Part shown: piece after piece, positions 16,877 through 26,188 of the stretch
Position numbering within the stretch: the first letter of the stretch is position 1
Layout: each line of letters opens with the position of its first letter
Source: Mariniblastus sp.
GTDB lineage: Bacteria > Planctomycetota > Planctomycetia > Pirellulales > Pirellulaceae
Length of the DNA stretch: 64,000 nt
Direction of reading: 5' to 3'
Assembly: GCA_029251085.1 (NCBI GenBank)
Contig: JAQXDZ010000081.1
Coordinates: 124,001-188,000, forward strand
Made by a program: the position numbers and the translations under genes
The notes under the pieces: generated by a model
What the model was told of the DNA's origin: nothing
The model's input: the letters and a program-made list of their open reading frames with translations, nothing else
Databases searched by the model: none

Positions 16877-18490
16877 TTACCGACTTCCAATTCGTAGTTG
16901 TTCAAGATCCGCTTCAAGCCGCTGTCGTGTTTTCTCAATGTTCGTAATTTGGCCTTTCAAACTCTTGAGATCTTTTCCGTAAACGGCTTTCTTCTCTTCA
17001 ATGACTTTCAATCGTTTCTTCAAATCAGACATTGATTTGTTTAATTCTTCGACTCGAGCACGCTCTTGGTTGTACTTCTGCTCAAGTACCGTTTTTTTGT
17101 TTGGCAGGTGTGAATACTTCTCATCCATTTCGCTAAGCTCGCTAGAGATACTCGCGATCTCAGCCTTATTCACTTTCTCAGGTGCCTTATCGCCGGTCTT
17201 GAGCTCTTTGACGATATCTCGAATTTCGCTTACCGGCAGCGCTAAACTTGAAACGCGGCCCGCTCTTGCAATATTAATTCCAACGATCTTTCCTGAGAGA
17301 TCAACAACAGGGCCTCCGCACGTCTTGGAAGTTAACATTGAATCATGCTGAAACGCCATTGGAAACTTCTTCCGCCGACGGCTCAAAACGCTTCCCATAC
17401 TATTCTGCATATTACTACGTTTACTATTTGGTGAAATCTTATCTTGTTCACCGAGGTTTAAACGCAACTCTATTTCCTTGTCTTCTCGGAGAACGCCGAG
17501 CGTAACTCGATCGTTCACTTCGAACTGTCCGATCGCATCACGAACCCCACGAACGTCTTTAATTTCGTAATCGTCAAGCTTAAAAATTACGTCGCCCACT
17601 AATACATCTGCGAAGTCAGCTGGTGAATTGTCAATCACTTGAGTGATTCGAACGCCTTTGTTTTCCTCGGCATCTTCCATCATGATCCCAATAAAGGGTT
17701 TCGACGGCGGAATTTCTCTTGCGTCGACACTTACAACTCCAATCGTCGCTTTCCCGTCTTCACCTGCTTTGGGGGTCGCAAGCCATCGTCCCGTTTGCGG
17801 AGTCGGATCAGCACTCCACTGTCCAACTGGCAAATCAGTGGCATCAATCTTCAAAAGTGCCAGATCAGTCGGCTTATCAATCCCAATGACCTTAGCCAGC
17901 AAAACCTTGCCGTCCGGCATTTCAATACCTAATTTCCCCTTCAATTCACTTGCTTTGGTAAGCACAAAACCGTTTGCGTCCACTACAGTCCCTAGGGCGA
18001 CTTGCCTCGTGCCGGAAACGACCTGCACGGTAGACGCGTCAATTGATCCCAAAATTGGATCGAAAATCGACACAAATTGATCGGATTGTTTCGAGAACTT
18101 GCTGACAGATTGAGATTTTTTCGAGTTGAATCGATTGCGAAAAGATGTCCGTGCCTTTTCGGCAAGACTCTTTGTCTCAGCGTCATCGGATCCTTTGTCT
18201 TTATCCTGATCCTTTTTCGAATCCGATTTTTCTTCGGATTTGCCATCGGACTTGTTCTTCAGCTTGTCCTTGGACGAACCCGAATCTGCATCACCTTTTT
18301 CTTCTTGCTTCGAATCAGCACTATCAGACTTTTTTGATTCTGGCTTGTCCGACGGTTGGACAGATTCCGTGGTTCCCTTTTTGGGTTTCTCCTGGCTTTG
18401 GCCCTCGGTTGCTTCTTGGGCACCTACTGTCGCAACCAAAAATAGAAACAAAAGTGCGACAGTGGAGGTTAATTGGATATATTTTTTCAT
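16877..18490 (-). CDS. HtrA-like pseudoprotease with PDZ inserted inside the protease fold
   Basis: A secreted 537-residue protein (signal peptide residues 1-24). Residues 25-110 are a highly charged Lys/Ser/Asp/Glu linker. A trypsin-like barrel follows (about 150-260). The catalytic triad is degraded: LTKAS181 replaces the usual TxAH, Asp209 (PTDLALLKI) remains, and TC391GGP replaces NSGGP. A PDZ domain (about 266-347, PFIGIMM ... ADVLVGDVIFKLDDYEI) lies between the two halves of the protease domain, and the second half resumes with FQHDSMLTSKTCGGPVVDLSGKIVGINIA. In DegP/HtrA the PDZ follows the protease domain instead. The C-terminus (about 440-537) is a long coiled coil. It follows an intact HtrA gene (83-bp gap), probably in one transcript. 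It is likely a scaffold, sensor or regulator of its partner; catalysis by Cys391 without His is unlikely. Confidence 0.85.
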   Translation of the reverse strand: MKKYIQLTSTVALLFLFLVATVGAQEATEGQSQEKPKKGTTESVQPSDKPESKKSDSADSKQEEKGDADSGSSKDKLKNKSDGKSEEKSDSKKDQDKDKGSDDAETKSLAEKARTSFRNRFNSKKSQSVSKFSKQSDQFVSIFDPILGSIDASTVQVVSGTRQVALGTVVDANGFVLTKASELKGKLGIEMPDGKVLLAKVIGIDKPTDLALLKIDATDLPVGQWSADPTPQTGRWLATPKAGEDGKATIGVVSVDAREIPPSKPFIGIMMEDAEENKGVRITQVIDNSPADFADVLVGDVIFKLDDYEIKDVRGVRDAIGQFEVNDRVTLGVLREDKEIELRLNLGEQDKISPNSKRSNMQNSMGSVLSRRRKKFPMAFQHDSMLTSKTCGGPVVDLSGKIVGINIARAGRVSSLALPVSEIRDIVKELKTGDKAPEKVNKAEIASISSELSEMDEKYSHLPNKKTVLEQKYNQERARVEELNKSMSDLKKRLKVIEEKKAVYGKDLKSLKGQITNIEKTRQRLEADLEQLRIGSR

Positions 18491-18573
18491 GACTGGTTTC
18501 TTTTAGGTATGGGCAACAAGGAGGGAATTGTCACGTGGGGTCGACAACGAGAGTTCAGAACAAGACTCTCGAC

Positions 18574-19632
18574 TCAACTTTTCCCCTTTTCGCCGACTTT
18601 CAGTTCAAGCTCTTTTTCTTTGGCTTCTCTTAAAACGACAATCTCGATTTTCGAATTCGGTTTTAAGTTTAGTTCTTTAATCGCTTTTCCTAATGAAGCT
18701 TTGTCGGTAACGTCAATCGAATCAATTTCCAGAATGATATCTCCAACCTTAAGCCCGGCCTTATCGGCGGCGCGTCCCTCGCTGACTTCTTTAATGACGT
18801 TGGTATCGTCTACGACGTTAATACCCAAACTCGGCGTCCCATCGAGTATCAACGCTTTCGCTAACGAATCCCAATTTTCTGAATAAACATCTGCGGGGAC
18901 ATGTAGGTTGTCGACTAATTCGGAACCAATTCGACTGTGAATTCCGATCAGGTCACCGTTCATATCGATTAAGGGCCCACCGGAATCACCTCCAACGAGA
19001 GTACAATCCGTACGAATTACTCGGCTGCTGGCGGAAAGAATACGTCCAATTCGGGTTACCATTCCTCTCGCTTTATCCAATCCCCCCGGGTGACCAACTG
19101 CCATAACCCACTGACCTTCGTTGAGTTCGGCCGAGATGGCGATGTCGATGTAAGGGAAATCGTTTTCCTCGCCTTTCTTTTCTACGATCTTCAGCATCCC
19201 TGAATCGATACCACGATCAATGCCGAGAGTCTCAGCTCTGGCAAACACGACCTTCGGTTTGCCGTCTTCGTCTAAATCATTCAGGAAAGTAATCTTTGCG
19301 GACTGATTCGGGTCACCAATCACGTGAGCCGCAGTCAAAATGTAGCCGTCACTTGAGACAACGACGCCTGACCCTTGGGACTGACTCATTTGTATGTTGA
19401 CGGTGGCAGCCTTTACTCTTTCGGAGACTTCCGCGAATCGGGTCTCCATCTGCCTAAGTTGCTCAATTGTCTTGGGTGCTTCACCAGAAAACAAAAAATC
19501 AGTGTCTACTTTGTCAGTTTTAGCGTCTGTCTGGACTGTACTCTCCTGACCCAAAGAGACGTCCGCTGGAAGGAACCCCCAGCCGGTGCAACACAATAAG
19601 AAACAGGCTATCAACCGATTAAAATCAAGCAT
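18574..19632 (-). CDS. Secreted HtrA/Deg-type serine protease with one PDZ domain
   Basis: A 352-residue S1C protease with a signal peptide (residues 1-29). The triad is complete: His103 (LTAAHVIG), Asp143 (GIDSGMLKI) and Ser217 (GGDSGGPLI). One C-terminal PDZ domain (about 265-346, SLGINVVDD ... GLKVGDIILEIDSIDV) follows. It should degrade or monitor misfolded envelope proteins. The ATG at 19632 is the first gene of the minus-strand group, reading away from the SDR gene across a 287-bp region that should contain both promoters. The partner downstream is a catalytically dead relative with a different domain order, so the two may form a mixed complex. Confidence 0.9.
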   Translation of the reverse strand: MLDFNRLIACFLLCCTGWGFLPADVSLGQESTVQTDAKTDKVDTDFLFSGEAPKTIEQLRQMETRFAEVSERVKAATVNIQMSQSQGSGVVVSSDGYILTAAHVIGDPNQSAKITFLNDLDEDGKPKVVFARAETLGIDRGIDSGMLKIVEKKGEENDFPYIDIAISAELNEGQWVMAVGHPGGLDKARGMVTRIGRILSASSRVIRTDCTLVGGDSGGPLIDMNGDLIGIHSRIGSELVDNLHVPADVYSENWDSLAKALILDGTPSLGINVVDDTNVIKEVSEGRAADKAGLKVGDIILEIDSIDVTDKASLGKAIKELNLKPNSKIEIVVLREAKEKELELKVGEKGKS

Positions 19633-19919
19633 TTCAAACTCATCCTGAAAAAATTCTTCTTAACTCCGCTTGAGCGGTGTGCGGTTAAATAAACTCCGCG
19701 ACAAGCTTTAGGTTGTGATAAAAAACCGAAACTTGGCGAACTTTTGCAGTGCCGCTCAACAGGAACCGTTTAACATTGTACCATTCAAAACAGGGCGGGG
19801 CGCGATCAAGGAAAAACGTTCCTAGATAAAATACGCAGCTTTAGGGCTTTTAGCCTTCGTAAAACCGTTTTTTTTCGAATGGATCAACCCGACATTCGGA
19901 ATAACTAGAAGGAAAAATC

Positions 19920-20780
19920 GTGAATCGTCTTGTTTTTGGATGCGGCTATTTAGGCTTTCGTGTTGCTCGTTTGTGGAAGTCGCAAGGGGACGACGTGTAC
20001 GCTGTGACACGCTCTCTAACCAACGCCAAAATAATGGAAAAAGAGGGCATAATTCCTGTGATCGCGGACATTACCAAGTCCGACACGGTTCAAGGACTCC
20101 CCCGCGCCGATACAATCTTGTTCTCCGTCGGCATGGACCGAAAAAGATACGACAGTGTTCATGCCGTTTACGTCGACGGGCTAAAAAACGTTCTTTCGGG
20201 AATCTCCCAAGCCCCATCCCAATTCATCTATGTCAGTTCAACAGGTGTTTATGGGAATTTCGATGGAGCCTGGATTGATGAGAATTCGCCGACCGATCCG
20301 GCAAGAGAGGGAGGTAAAGCTTGCCTGGCCGCCGAAAAATTTCTTCAAACCAGCAAGCTCGCAACTCAATCCTGCATCCTTAGATTTGCTGGTATCTACG
20401 GGCCGCAACGCGTTCCTACCAAAGCATTGATTCAATCACAACAATGGAAAAAAATCTCCTCCGACGGATTCCTGAACCTGATTCATGTCGACGATGGCGC
20501 CAAGATCATTCAAAAAGTGGCCGAGCAGGGAATCGTTCAGGAAACGTTTAACGTCAGTGATGGCAATCCTCCCAAACGGAAAGAGTATTATCAATTCATT
20601 GCCCAACAACTTGGGCTTTCAGAAATCCCATGGGAAGAAACCGAAACTGTCAACGAAAACACGCGTTCGGGAAGCAACAAACGAGTTTCCAACAAAAAAT
20701 TGGTTGAAAAACTTGGTGACCTGTTTCAATACGAGAATTTTCGAATCGGACTCCAACAAGCGTTAACATCCGGTCTGTGA
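19920..20780 (+). CDS. YeeZ-like NAD(P)-binding SDR/epimerase family protein
   Basis: A 286-residue extended-SDR-like protein. It opens with LVFGCGYLGFRVARLW, the Gly-rich Rossmann loop typical of the YeeZ group, and continues with YVSSTGVYGNFDG (SxxYG-type segment) and LRFAGIYGPQR. It uses GTG at 19920 with AAGGAAA about 4 bases upstream as Shine-Dalgarno. The substrate is not known; nucleoside-diphosphate-sugar or related epimerisation or reduction is possible by family. Gene order gives no clear hint: it lies between divergent HtrA genes and an MBL-fold gene. Confidence 0.8.
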   Translation: MNRLVFGCGYLGFRVARLWKSQGDDVYAVTRSLTNAKIMEKEGIIPVIADITKSDTVQGLPRADTILFSVGMDRKRYDSVHAVYVDGLKNVLSGISQAPSQFIYVSSTGVYGNFDGAWIDENSPTDPAREGGKACLAAEKFLQTSKLATQSCILRFAGIYGPQRVPTKALIQSQQWKKISSDGFLNLIHVDDGAKIIQKVAEQGIVQETFNVSDGNPPKRKEYYQFIAQQLGLSEIPWEETETVNENTRSGSNKRVSNKKLVEKLGDLFQYENFRIGLQQALTSGL

Positions 20781-20878
20781 GCCCGGCACACCACTCTCCT
20801 TGTTGAACCAAATTTAAAAAACCCATAAAATGAGGTTTCGCAGCAGTCCCGTGCAACGGACTGTTTACTATCCTCGGA

Positions 20879-21679
20879 ATGCTTTTCATGCTCGAACGTA
20901 AACCCGTCTTTCCACACATCATCGAAGTCAACCACCAACTTGGGCAGGTTCTCGGCTGTAACGTTTACGTTGTCTTCGACGGCGGACAATGGGTGATCAT
21001 CGATATCGGCTATGAAGATACGGTCGACGAAATCATTAATATGATACGGGAAATCGACCTCCCGTTTTCGGGCTGTCAAAGTTTGATTGCAACTCACGCG
21101 GATGTCGATCACATTCAAGGACTCTCAAAAGCAAAACAGATTCTGCGCACCTCGGTCTCTGCTCATCCGTTAGCGGCCTCGTCATTGCAGAGCGGTGACC
21201 GGATCAAAACTTTCGCGCTAATTGAGGCACAGGGAATCGACATGACGATGCCTCCGGTCGAAGTGGAACACCTGCTCAACGAGGGTGACACTATCAAAGT
21301 GGGTAGTCTGGAATTAGAAGTCTGGCTGACTCCGGGGCATACTGATAGCCAACTTTCTTTTCGAATGGGCGACTATCTCTTCAGCGGAGATAACATCTAC
21401 CGAGATGGCTGTATTGGAGCGATCGATGCTCACCATGGCAGTGATTTAATCGCATTCCAAAAGTCACTCCAGAGAATTCGTGAGAGCGATGTTAAGTGGC
21501 TACTGCCAAGTCACGGACCAATTTTCGAAAAAGACAACGCGCTCCTCGACGCGGCGATCAAACGTGTTGGTGAATACTGCCATATGGCTGATTTCGGAAC
21601 GTGCGCGGTCGACTGGCCGATGATGGATGAATTTGAAGACGAAATCGCTGCTGGTAAAATGCCTCTACAAGACAACTGA
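20879..21679 (+). CDS. MBL-fold metallo-hydrolase
   Basis: A 266-residue metallo-beta-lactamase-fold protein. The metal motif is THADVDHIQG (His73, Asp75, Asp77, His78), the HxDxDH variant seen in part of the superfamily rather than HxHxDH. Further ligands are in LTPGHTDSQLSF (about residue 153), SGDNIYRDG and LPSHGPIF. It resembles glyoxalase II / lactonase-like hydrolases, but the substrate is not predictable. A second ATG lies three codons inside (20888). The gap to the SDR gene is 98 bp and the spacing to the next gene contains repeats. Confidence 0.85.
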   Translation: MLFMLERKPVFPHIIEVNHQLGQVLGCNVYVVFDGGQWVIIDIGYEDTVDEIINMIREIDLPFSGCQSLIATHADVDHIQGLSKAKQILRTSVSAHPLAASSLQSGDRIKTFALIEAQGIDMTMPPVEVEHLLNEGDTIKVGSLELEVWLTPGHTDSQLSFRMGDYLFSGDNIYRDGCIGAIDAHHGSDLIAFQKSLQRIRESDVKWLLPSHGPIFEKDNALLDAAIKRVGEYCHMADFGTCAVDWPMMDEFEDEIAAGKMPLQDN

Positions 21680-21737
21680 CCCATTCCGCCGTGAAGACGA
21701 AACTTAACTTACACCTGTGCCAGTCGCCTTATTCTGC

Positions 21738-21797
21738 GGTAAGTTTTTCAAAGTTTTGGTGAAAACTCTTGTCTCTTATCGGGTAAGTTTTCGCAAG
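21738..21797 (+). promoter_or_regulatory. Direct-repeat and palindrome cluster, candidate operator
   Basis: GGTAAGTTTT begins at 21738 and again at 21782, each followed a few bases later by CAAG or CAAAG, 44 bp apart (about four helical turns). Between them AGTTTT (21752-21757) pairs with AAAACT (21762-21767) across GGTG. The cluster ends 44 bp before the ATG of the redoxin-haem-copper gene, a plausible place for a regulator to bind. Confidence 0.4.
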
Positions 21798-21841
21798 TCG
21801 GTCGGAACCATTTCTCCTCAATCTCGGCGTACCTTTATCCC

Positions 21842-23821
21842 ATGAATGCTTTCCGTTATTTAGCTTTTATCGCTTTTTTCGCCGCTTTTGCAATTCCGTC
21901 GGCAGTCCAGTGCGATGAACTTGATTTTCGCCTTAAAGATCTAGACGGAAATTCAATCGCTCTGGAAAAAAGTTTGGGCTCACATTTGACGGTAGTTTGC
22001 TTCATCGGAACGGAGTGTCCACTTGCCAAGCTTTATTCCGGACGGTTAGGCAAACTTGCCGAAAAATTCCCCCAAGTCGATTTCATCGCGGTTTCAAGTA
22101 ACCAGCAGGATTCAATCGAAGAACTCAAAGCCTTCCGTGAAAGATTCAATGTTTCGATTCCAATCGTCAAGGACGTCGCCAATCTAGTTGCCGACCAGTT
22201 CGAAGCCGAACGAACGCCCGAAGTTTTCCTAGTCAACGAAAACCTAGAGATTCTTTACCGCGGGCGAATTGATGACCAGTATCAACCGGGGATAGCCAAA
22301 CGCAACCCGACTCGGGATGACCTCATGATCGCGATTTCCGAATGCTTAGCCGACGGTAAACCATCGGTTACGCAGACCGAAGTAGACGGTTGCCTGATCG
22401 GACGGATAACAAAGAAAGATCTTAAATCGAACGTCAATTTTTCAAATCAAATTTCCCGAATACTGCAAAATCACTGCATGGAGTGTCACCGCCAAGGTGA
22501 ACTCGCCCCAATGGAATTGTCGAGCTTTGAAGAAGTCGTCGGCTGGTCAGACATGATAGTGGAAGTGATTGACGATCAGCGAATGCCACCGTGGCACGCC
22601 GACCCCGCACACGGAGAATTCAAAAACGAACGGCGGATGACGAGCGACGAAAAGCAAATGATTCGCGATTGGGTTGCTGCTGGATCTCCAGAAGGTAACC
22701 CTGAAGATCTCCCAAAGGCAAAGGACTACGGTTCCGGAAGCGAGTGGAGACTTCCTCGTGAACCCGACCTGATCGTCGACATGTCCACTGACGCTTCAAA
22801 AATCCCCAGCGACGGAGTTATAGATTATCAATACTTCGTGGCTGATCCGGGATTCAAAAAAGATACTTGGGTCACTGCGGCTGAGATCATTCCGGGCGAT
22901 CGCGGCGTCGTTCATCACTCGATTTGTTTTGTTCGGCCTCCCGATGGCGCCGACATGAGGTTGGGCGGTTGGCTGGCTGCCTATGTGCCGGGACAAAAAC
23001 CGCCAAGCTATGATCCTCGGCAGGGCAGACTAATTCCAGCCGGTTCAACACTGGTTTTCCAGCAACACTACACAACCAACGGCCAAGCTACCGAGGATAT
23101 TACGCGGATTGGCCTGGTCCTTGGGGAAGAGGCCCAAATCGAAAAACAGCTTTTGACCATCATTGCCATGGATCAGAGTTTTGTGATTGAGGCAGGCGAA
23201 GCAAACGCCAACGTTTCTGGGAAGTTCAAGCAACTCCCGAAAGTAGGAGAGTTTCTCGGTATTTCGCCACACATGCACTTTCGTGGTAAGTCGTTCACTC
23301 TCGACGCGGAATTCTCACAATCCGGCAAAACAAAACGAGATCCGACTCTGCTGAAAGTACCCAATTACGATTTTAACTGGCAGCATATCTACGAACTCAA
23401 AGACCCGATCCCCCTCCAAGAAATAAATTCTCTCGATTTCCAAGTTACGTTCGACAACTCTAGTGCGAACCCTGCGAATCCAGACCCGACAAAAGCAGTT
23501 ATGTGGGGCGATCAGACGGACGAAGAGATGGCCGTTGCCTTCGCCTTTGTGGCGATTCCGAGAACCCGAGAGGCAGACGGGAATGCTCAAAAGCGGAGGG
23601 ATTCCCCGCAGTTATTGAGTCAAGCTCAAACCGGCGTTGATGAGTATCTTAGAAAGTATGATGCCGATAAAAATGGGATTGTCTCTCGCGCTGAATTACC
23701 TCGCGTCGTCCGTGAAAATGGGTTTCGAACTCTTGACCTCGACAGAAACGGGGAGCTTTCAACTGAAGAAATTCGGCGACTGGTGCTCAGGCACCTTCGA
23801 AATAAACGAACCGGTAACTAA
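21842..23821 (+). CDS. Redoxin / c-type haem / Cu type II monooxygenase-like / EF-hand fusion protein
   Basis: A 659-residue secreted multidomain protein (signal peptide residues 1-24). The first domain is peroxiredoxin/thioredoxin-like (FIGTECPLAKLYSG, with a single active Cys instead of CxxC). Next comes a planctomycete-type cytochrome with C212MEC215H216 and the downstream MPPWHADP motif that could supply the distal ligand. A copper type II ascorbate-dependent monooxygenase-like region follows (VVHHSICFV, FQQHYTTNG, SPHMHFRGKSF). The C-terminus has two EF-hand loops, DADKNGIVSRAE and DLDRNGELSTEE. The arrangement suggests a periplasmic electron-transfer enzyme coupling thiol, haem and copper chemistry. 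The fusion is known in Planctomycetes but its substrate is not established. The ATG at 21842 has no obvious Shine-Dalgarno. Confidence 0.85.
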   Translation: MNAFRYLAFIAFFAAFAIPSAVQCDELDFRLKDLDGNSIALEKSLGSHLTVVCFIGTECPLAKLYSGRLGKLAEKFPQVDFIAVSSNQQDSIEELKAFRERFNVSIPIVKDVANLVADQFEAERTPEVFLVNENLEILYRGRIDDQYQPGIAKRNPTRDDLMIAISECLADGKPSVTQTEVDGCLIGRITKKDLKSNVNFSNQISRILQNHCMECHRQGELAPMELSSFEEVVGWSDMIVEVIDDQRMPPWHADPAHGEFKNERRMTSDEKQMIRDWVAAGSPEGNPEDLPKAKDYGSGSEWRLPREPDLIVDMSTDASKIPSDGVIDYQYFVADPGFKKDTWVTAAEIIPGDRGVVHHSICFVRPPDGADMRLGGWLAAYVPGQKPPSYDPRQGRLIPAGSTLVFQQHYTTNGQATEDITRIGLVLGEEAQIEKQLLTIIAMDQSFVIEAGEANANVSGKFKQLPKVGEFLGISPHMHFRGKSFTLDAEFSQSGKTKRDPTLLKVPNYDFNWQHIYELKDPIPLQEINSLDFQVTFDNSSANPANPDPTKAVMWGDQTDEEMAVAFAFVAIPRTREADGNAQKRRDSPQLLSQAQTGVDEYLRKYDADKNGIVSRAELPRVVRENGFRTLDLDRNGELSTEEIRRLVLRHLRNKRTGN

Positions 23822-23824
23822 AAA

Positions 23825-23849
23825 ATCGGCAACGCGTTAGACTGCCGAT
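23825..23849 (+). other. Stem-loop between the fusion enzyme and the exporter
   Basis: ATCGGCA (23825-23831) pairs with TGCCGAT (23843-23849) over an 11-nt loop immediately after the stop codon at 23821. No T-tract follows, so read-through into the exporter gene is likely. It may stabilise the upstream mRNA. Confidence 0.45.
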
Positions 23850-23887
23850 CCCCATTCCACTGCCTGCCAACAAAAGAGCGTCTTGTT

Positions 23888-26188
23888 TTGTCTACGAGAT
23901 TTAGTTTAGCAACCTCATGGATTGTCGACCGGCGATGGCTATCTTCGTTACTAGTCGTCGCGCTCAGTTTGATCGCCATCGGCGGTTACGTTGCACCGGA
24001 AAAAATCACCAGGGCACTCGGGATCACGACAGACCGCTCACTTGAAACGCCTACTGACGATTTGGACGACACCAGCGAGGATTCCGATTCCGAAAGACCG
24101 CCGGAGGTCGAGACTATCCCGACGTCCGGGTTTGACGTGGTGATTGTTGTGGAATCCGAGCAATTTTTTACAAGTCAGGGATCGGAAGCCATCCGCTCGA
24201 TCGTCCGGAATCTTGAGGCACAAGATTATGTCGACAACATTCTCTGGATGGATAAGATTCCCAGTCTCAACATTTTTGGACTCAACGAACCGTTGCTTCC
24301 CAATCGAGAGGCTGCCCCCGAGCGATTCGCGAAGTCGAAGCAAAACGCGAGGGAACACCCGCTTATCAACGGGCAGTTTCTCTCAGACGACGGCAACACA
24401 TTACTTCTGATGGTTCGCTTCAATTACTTATTCGTCGATGACGAAAGTATTTTCATCTCCGGAATCCGTGAGACCGCCGAGCAGGAACTGGCGAACCACC
24501 CCAATGTTGATATGGACTTCTTTGTCACTGGGCGGGTTCCCTTCCGCTTAACGGCACAAAGTTCTCAACAAGACAATCAACTGAAATATCAGTCAATTGC
24601 TTACGGGATGATCATCCTCATGAGCATGGTACTTTTCCGGGGGATTGTCGCCGTTGGAATCGTTGCCGCGGCACCATTTCTGGGAGTTTTCTGGACGCTT
24701 GGGTTTGTTCGCTACCTTGGCCTACAGATGAATCCCTTCATCGACGTCGTCTTGCCGATTCTGGTCGCACTTGTTGCATTTACCGATGGCGTTCACCTCA
24801 TGGTTCAAATACGACATGAGCGAGCCACCGGATTAAAAGGCTTGGATGCCGCCCGGGAAGGCGTTCGTAAAGTCGGACTCGCCTGTTTTTTAACTTCTCT
24901 TACGACTGCCGTCGGTTTTGGTTCTCTAGCCTTAGCCAATCATGAACTCGTTCGCGACTTTGGATACTGTTGCGTTTTTGGCGTCGGTTTGGCATTTCTT
25001 TCAGTCGTCTTAGCAATTCCACTAGCTTGCTCCACTTGGCTTGGCCAAAGAATTCACATCGGTTACGGGAAAGGGTATGTCGATCGCAACATCAATCGAA
25101 TCAGTGGCATCGTTGATATAGTCCTGCGTTACCCGCGCCGAATGAGCGCAGTGGGAATTATATTGTCGCTGGTTCTGTTTTCGATTTCTCTTACCTTGCG
25201 ACCAGACGATCGTTTGGGAGATCTCTTACCCACCTATACTGAACCGGCGATCGCCAACCAGAAGATGGACGTCGCCATGGGTGGGCTAAGCCAAGCCTCA
25301 ATTACCATCAAATGGGATTCCAAGGATGATGAACAAGCGAAGAACATTGAACTATTCCAGATCCTTCAAGAAATTGACGAATTGCTGACAGCAGAAAAAT
25401 TGATTGGACACCCCATCTCAATTTACAACCTTCTCGAGGCGTTACCCGGGTCTGGCCCTCCAGCTACGCGGATCTCCATGCTCGACCTTTTGCCGCCGTC
25501 GTTAAAAAGAAGCTACTACACTCCTGAAAATCGAGTCGCTCAGGTCAAATTTCGTGTTCAAGATCTAGGCATTGCTACCTACGGGCCAGTCTTTCAACGA
25601 ATTCAAGATGGTACCAATCGAATCATCTCCAACCACTCCGGTTTTTCAATGAGTCTCGGCGGGGCACCCATTTGGCGGTGGGAGAACATCTATCAAATCG
25701 TCGTCGATTTAGTTACGAGTCTTGGAACCGCAGCGATCATTATTTTCTTCATTCTTGCGTGTGTTTACCGATCACTGAGAATTGGAATCATTTCCATTCT
25801 CCCGAATCTGTTCCCTCTCTGTGTTGCAGGCACCTACTTAGCACTCACGGGGCAAGCACTGGAAATTGTTACTGTTTGCGCGTTTACCTGCTGTTTGGGT
25901 ATTGCCGTGGATGACACCATTCATTTTCTGACACGCTACGTCGAGGAAAAAAAGGAGACCAGTGATGAATCCGAAGCGATCCGGAAAGCCTTCACCTCTG
26001 TTGGTACGGCTTTGATCATGACCACGCTAGTGCTCGTCTGCGGGTTTATGACGGTCATGCTCAGCGAAGCGAGAGAGCACCGTATCTTTGCTTCGATGGG
26101 CGCCATCACTGTTGCTTCGGCACTCTTCGGTGATTTGGTTTTCTTACCGGCGATCCTGAAAACATTTTCCGCTAAAAAGCGTGCCTAG
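23888..26188 (+). CDS. MMPL/RND-family exporter
   Basis: A 766-residue RND-type transporter of the MMPL/HpnN kind. There is one membrane helix at residues 17-35, a periplasmic loop, then a block of five helices with the sterol-sensing-type pattern (VVLPILVALVAFTDGVHLM at about residue 290). A second loop and second block follow, with GIAVDDTIHFLTRYVEE (about residue 670), where the Asp pair matches the proton-relay motif of RND proteins. It probably exports lipids or hopanoid-like molecules to the outer membrane by proton motive force; the substrate is inferred only from family. It begins with TTG at 23888. The stop codon lies inside the first unit of a 17-bp tandem repeat. Confidence 0.85.
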   Translation: MSTRFSLATSWIVDRRWLSSLLVVALSLIAIGGYVAPEKITRALGITTDRSLETPTDDLDDTSEDSDSERPPEVETIPTSGFDVVIVVESEQFFTSQGSEAIRSIVRNLEAQDYVDNILWMDKIPSLNIFGLNEPLLPNREAAPERFAKSKQNAREHPLINGQFLSDDGNTLLLMVRFNYLFVDDESIFISGIRETAEQELANHPNVDMDFFVTGRVPFRLTAQSSQQDNQLKYQSIAYGMIILMSMVLFRGIVAVGIVAAAPFLGVFWTLGFVRYLGLQMNPFIDVVLPILVALVAFTDGVHLMVQIRHERATGLKGLDAAREGVRKVGLACFLTSLTTAVGFGSLALANHELVRDFGYCCVFGVGLAFLSVVLAIPLACSTWLGQRIHIGYGKGYVDRNINRISGIVDIVLRYPRRMSAVGIILSLVLFSISLTLRPDDRLGDLLPTYTEPAIANQKMDVAMGGLSQASITIKWDSKDDEQAKNIELFQILQEIDELLTAEKLIGHPISIYNLLEALPGSGPPATRISMLDLLPPSLKRSYYTPENRVAQVKFRVQDLGIATYGPVFQRIQDGTNRIISNHSGFSMSLGGAPIWRWENIYQIVVDLVTSLGTAAIIIFFILACVYRSLRIGIISILPNLFPLCVAGTYLALTGQALEIVTVCAFTCCLGIAVDDTIHFLTRYVEEKKETSDESEAIRKAFTSVGTALIMTTLVLVCGFMTVMLSEAREHRIFASMGAITVASALFGDLVFLPAILKTFSAKKRA

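Noticed and set aside
21095-21112. HADVDH in the MBL-fold protein read as a broken zinc motif
   Set aside because: HxDxDH is an established natural variant of the HxHxDH motif in part of the superfamily, so loss of function cannot be inferred.
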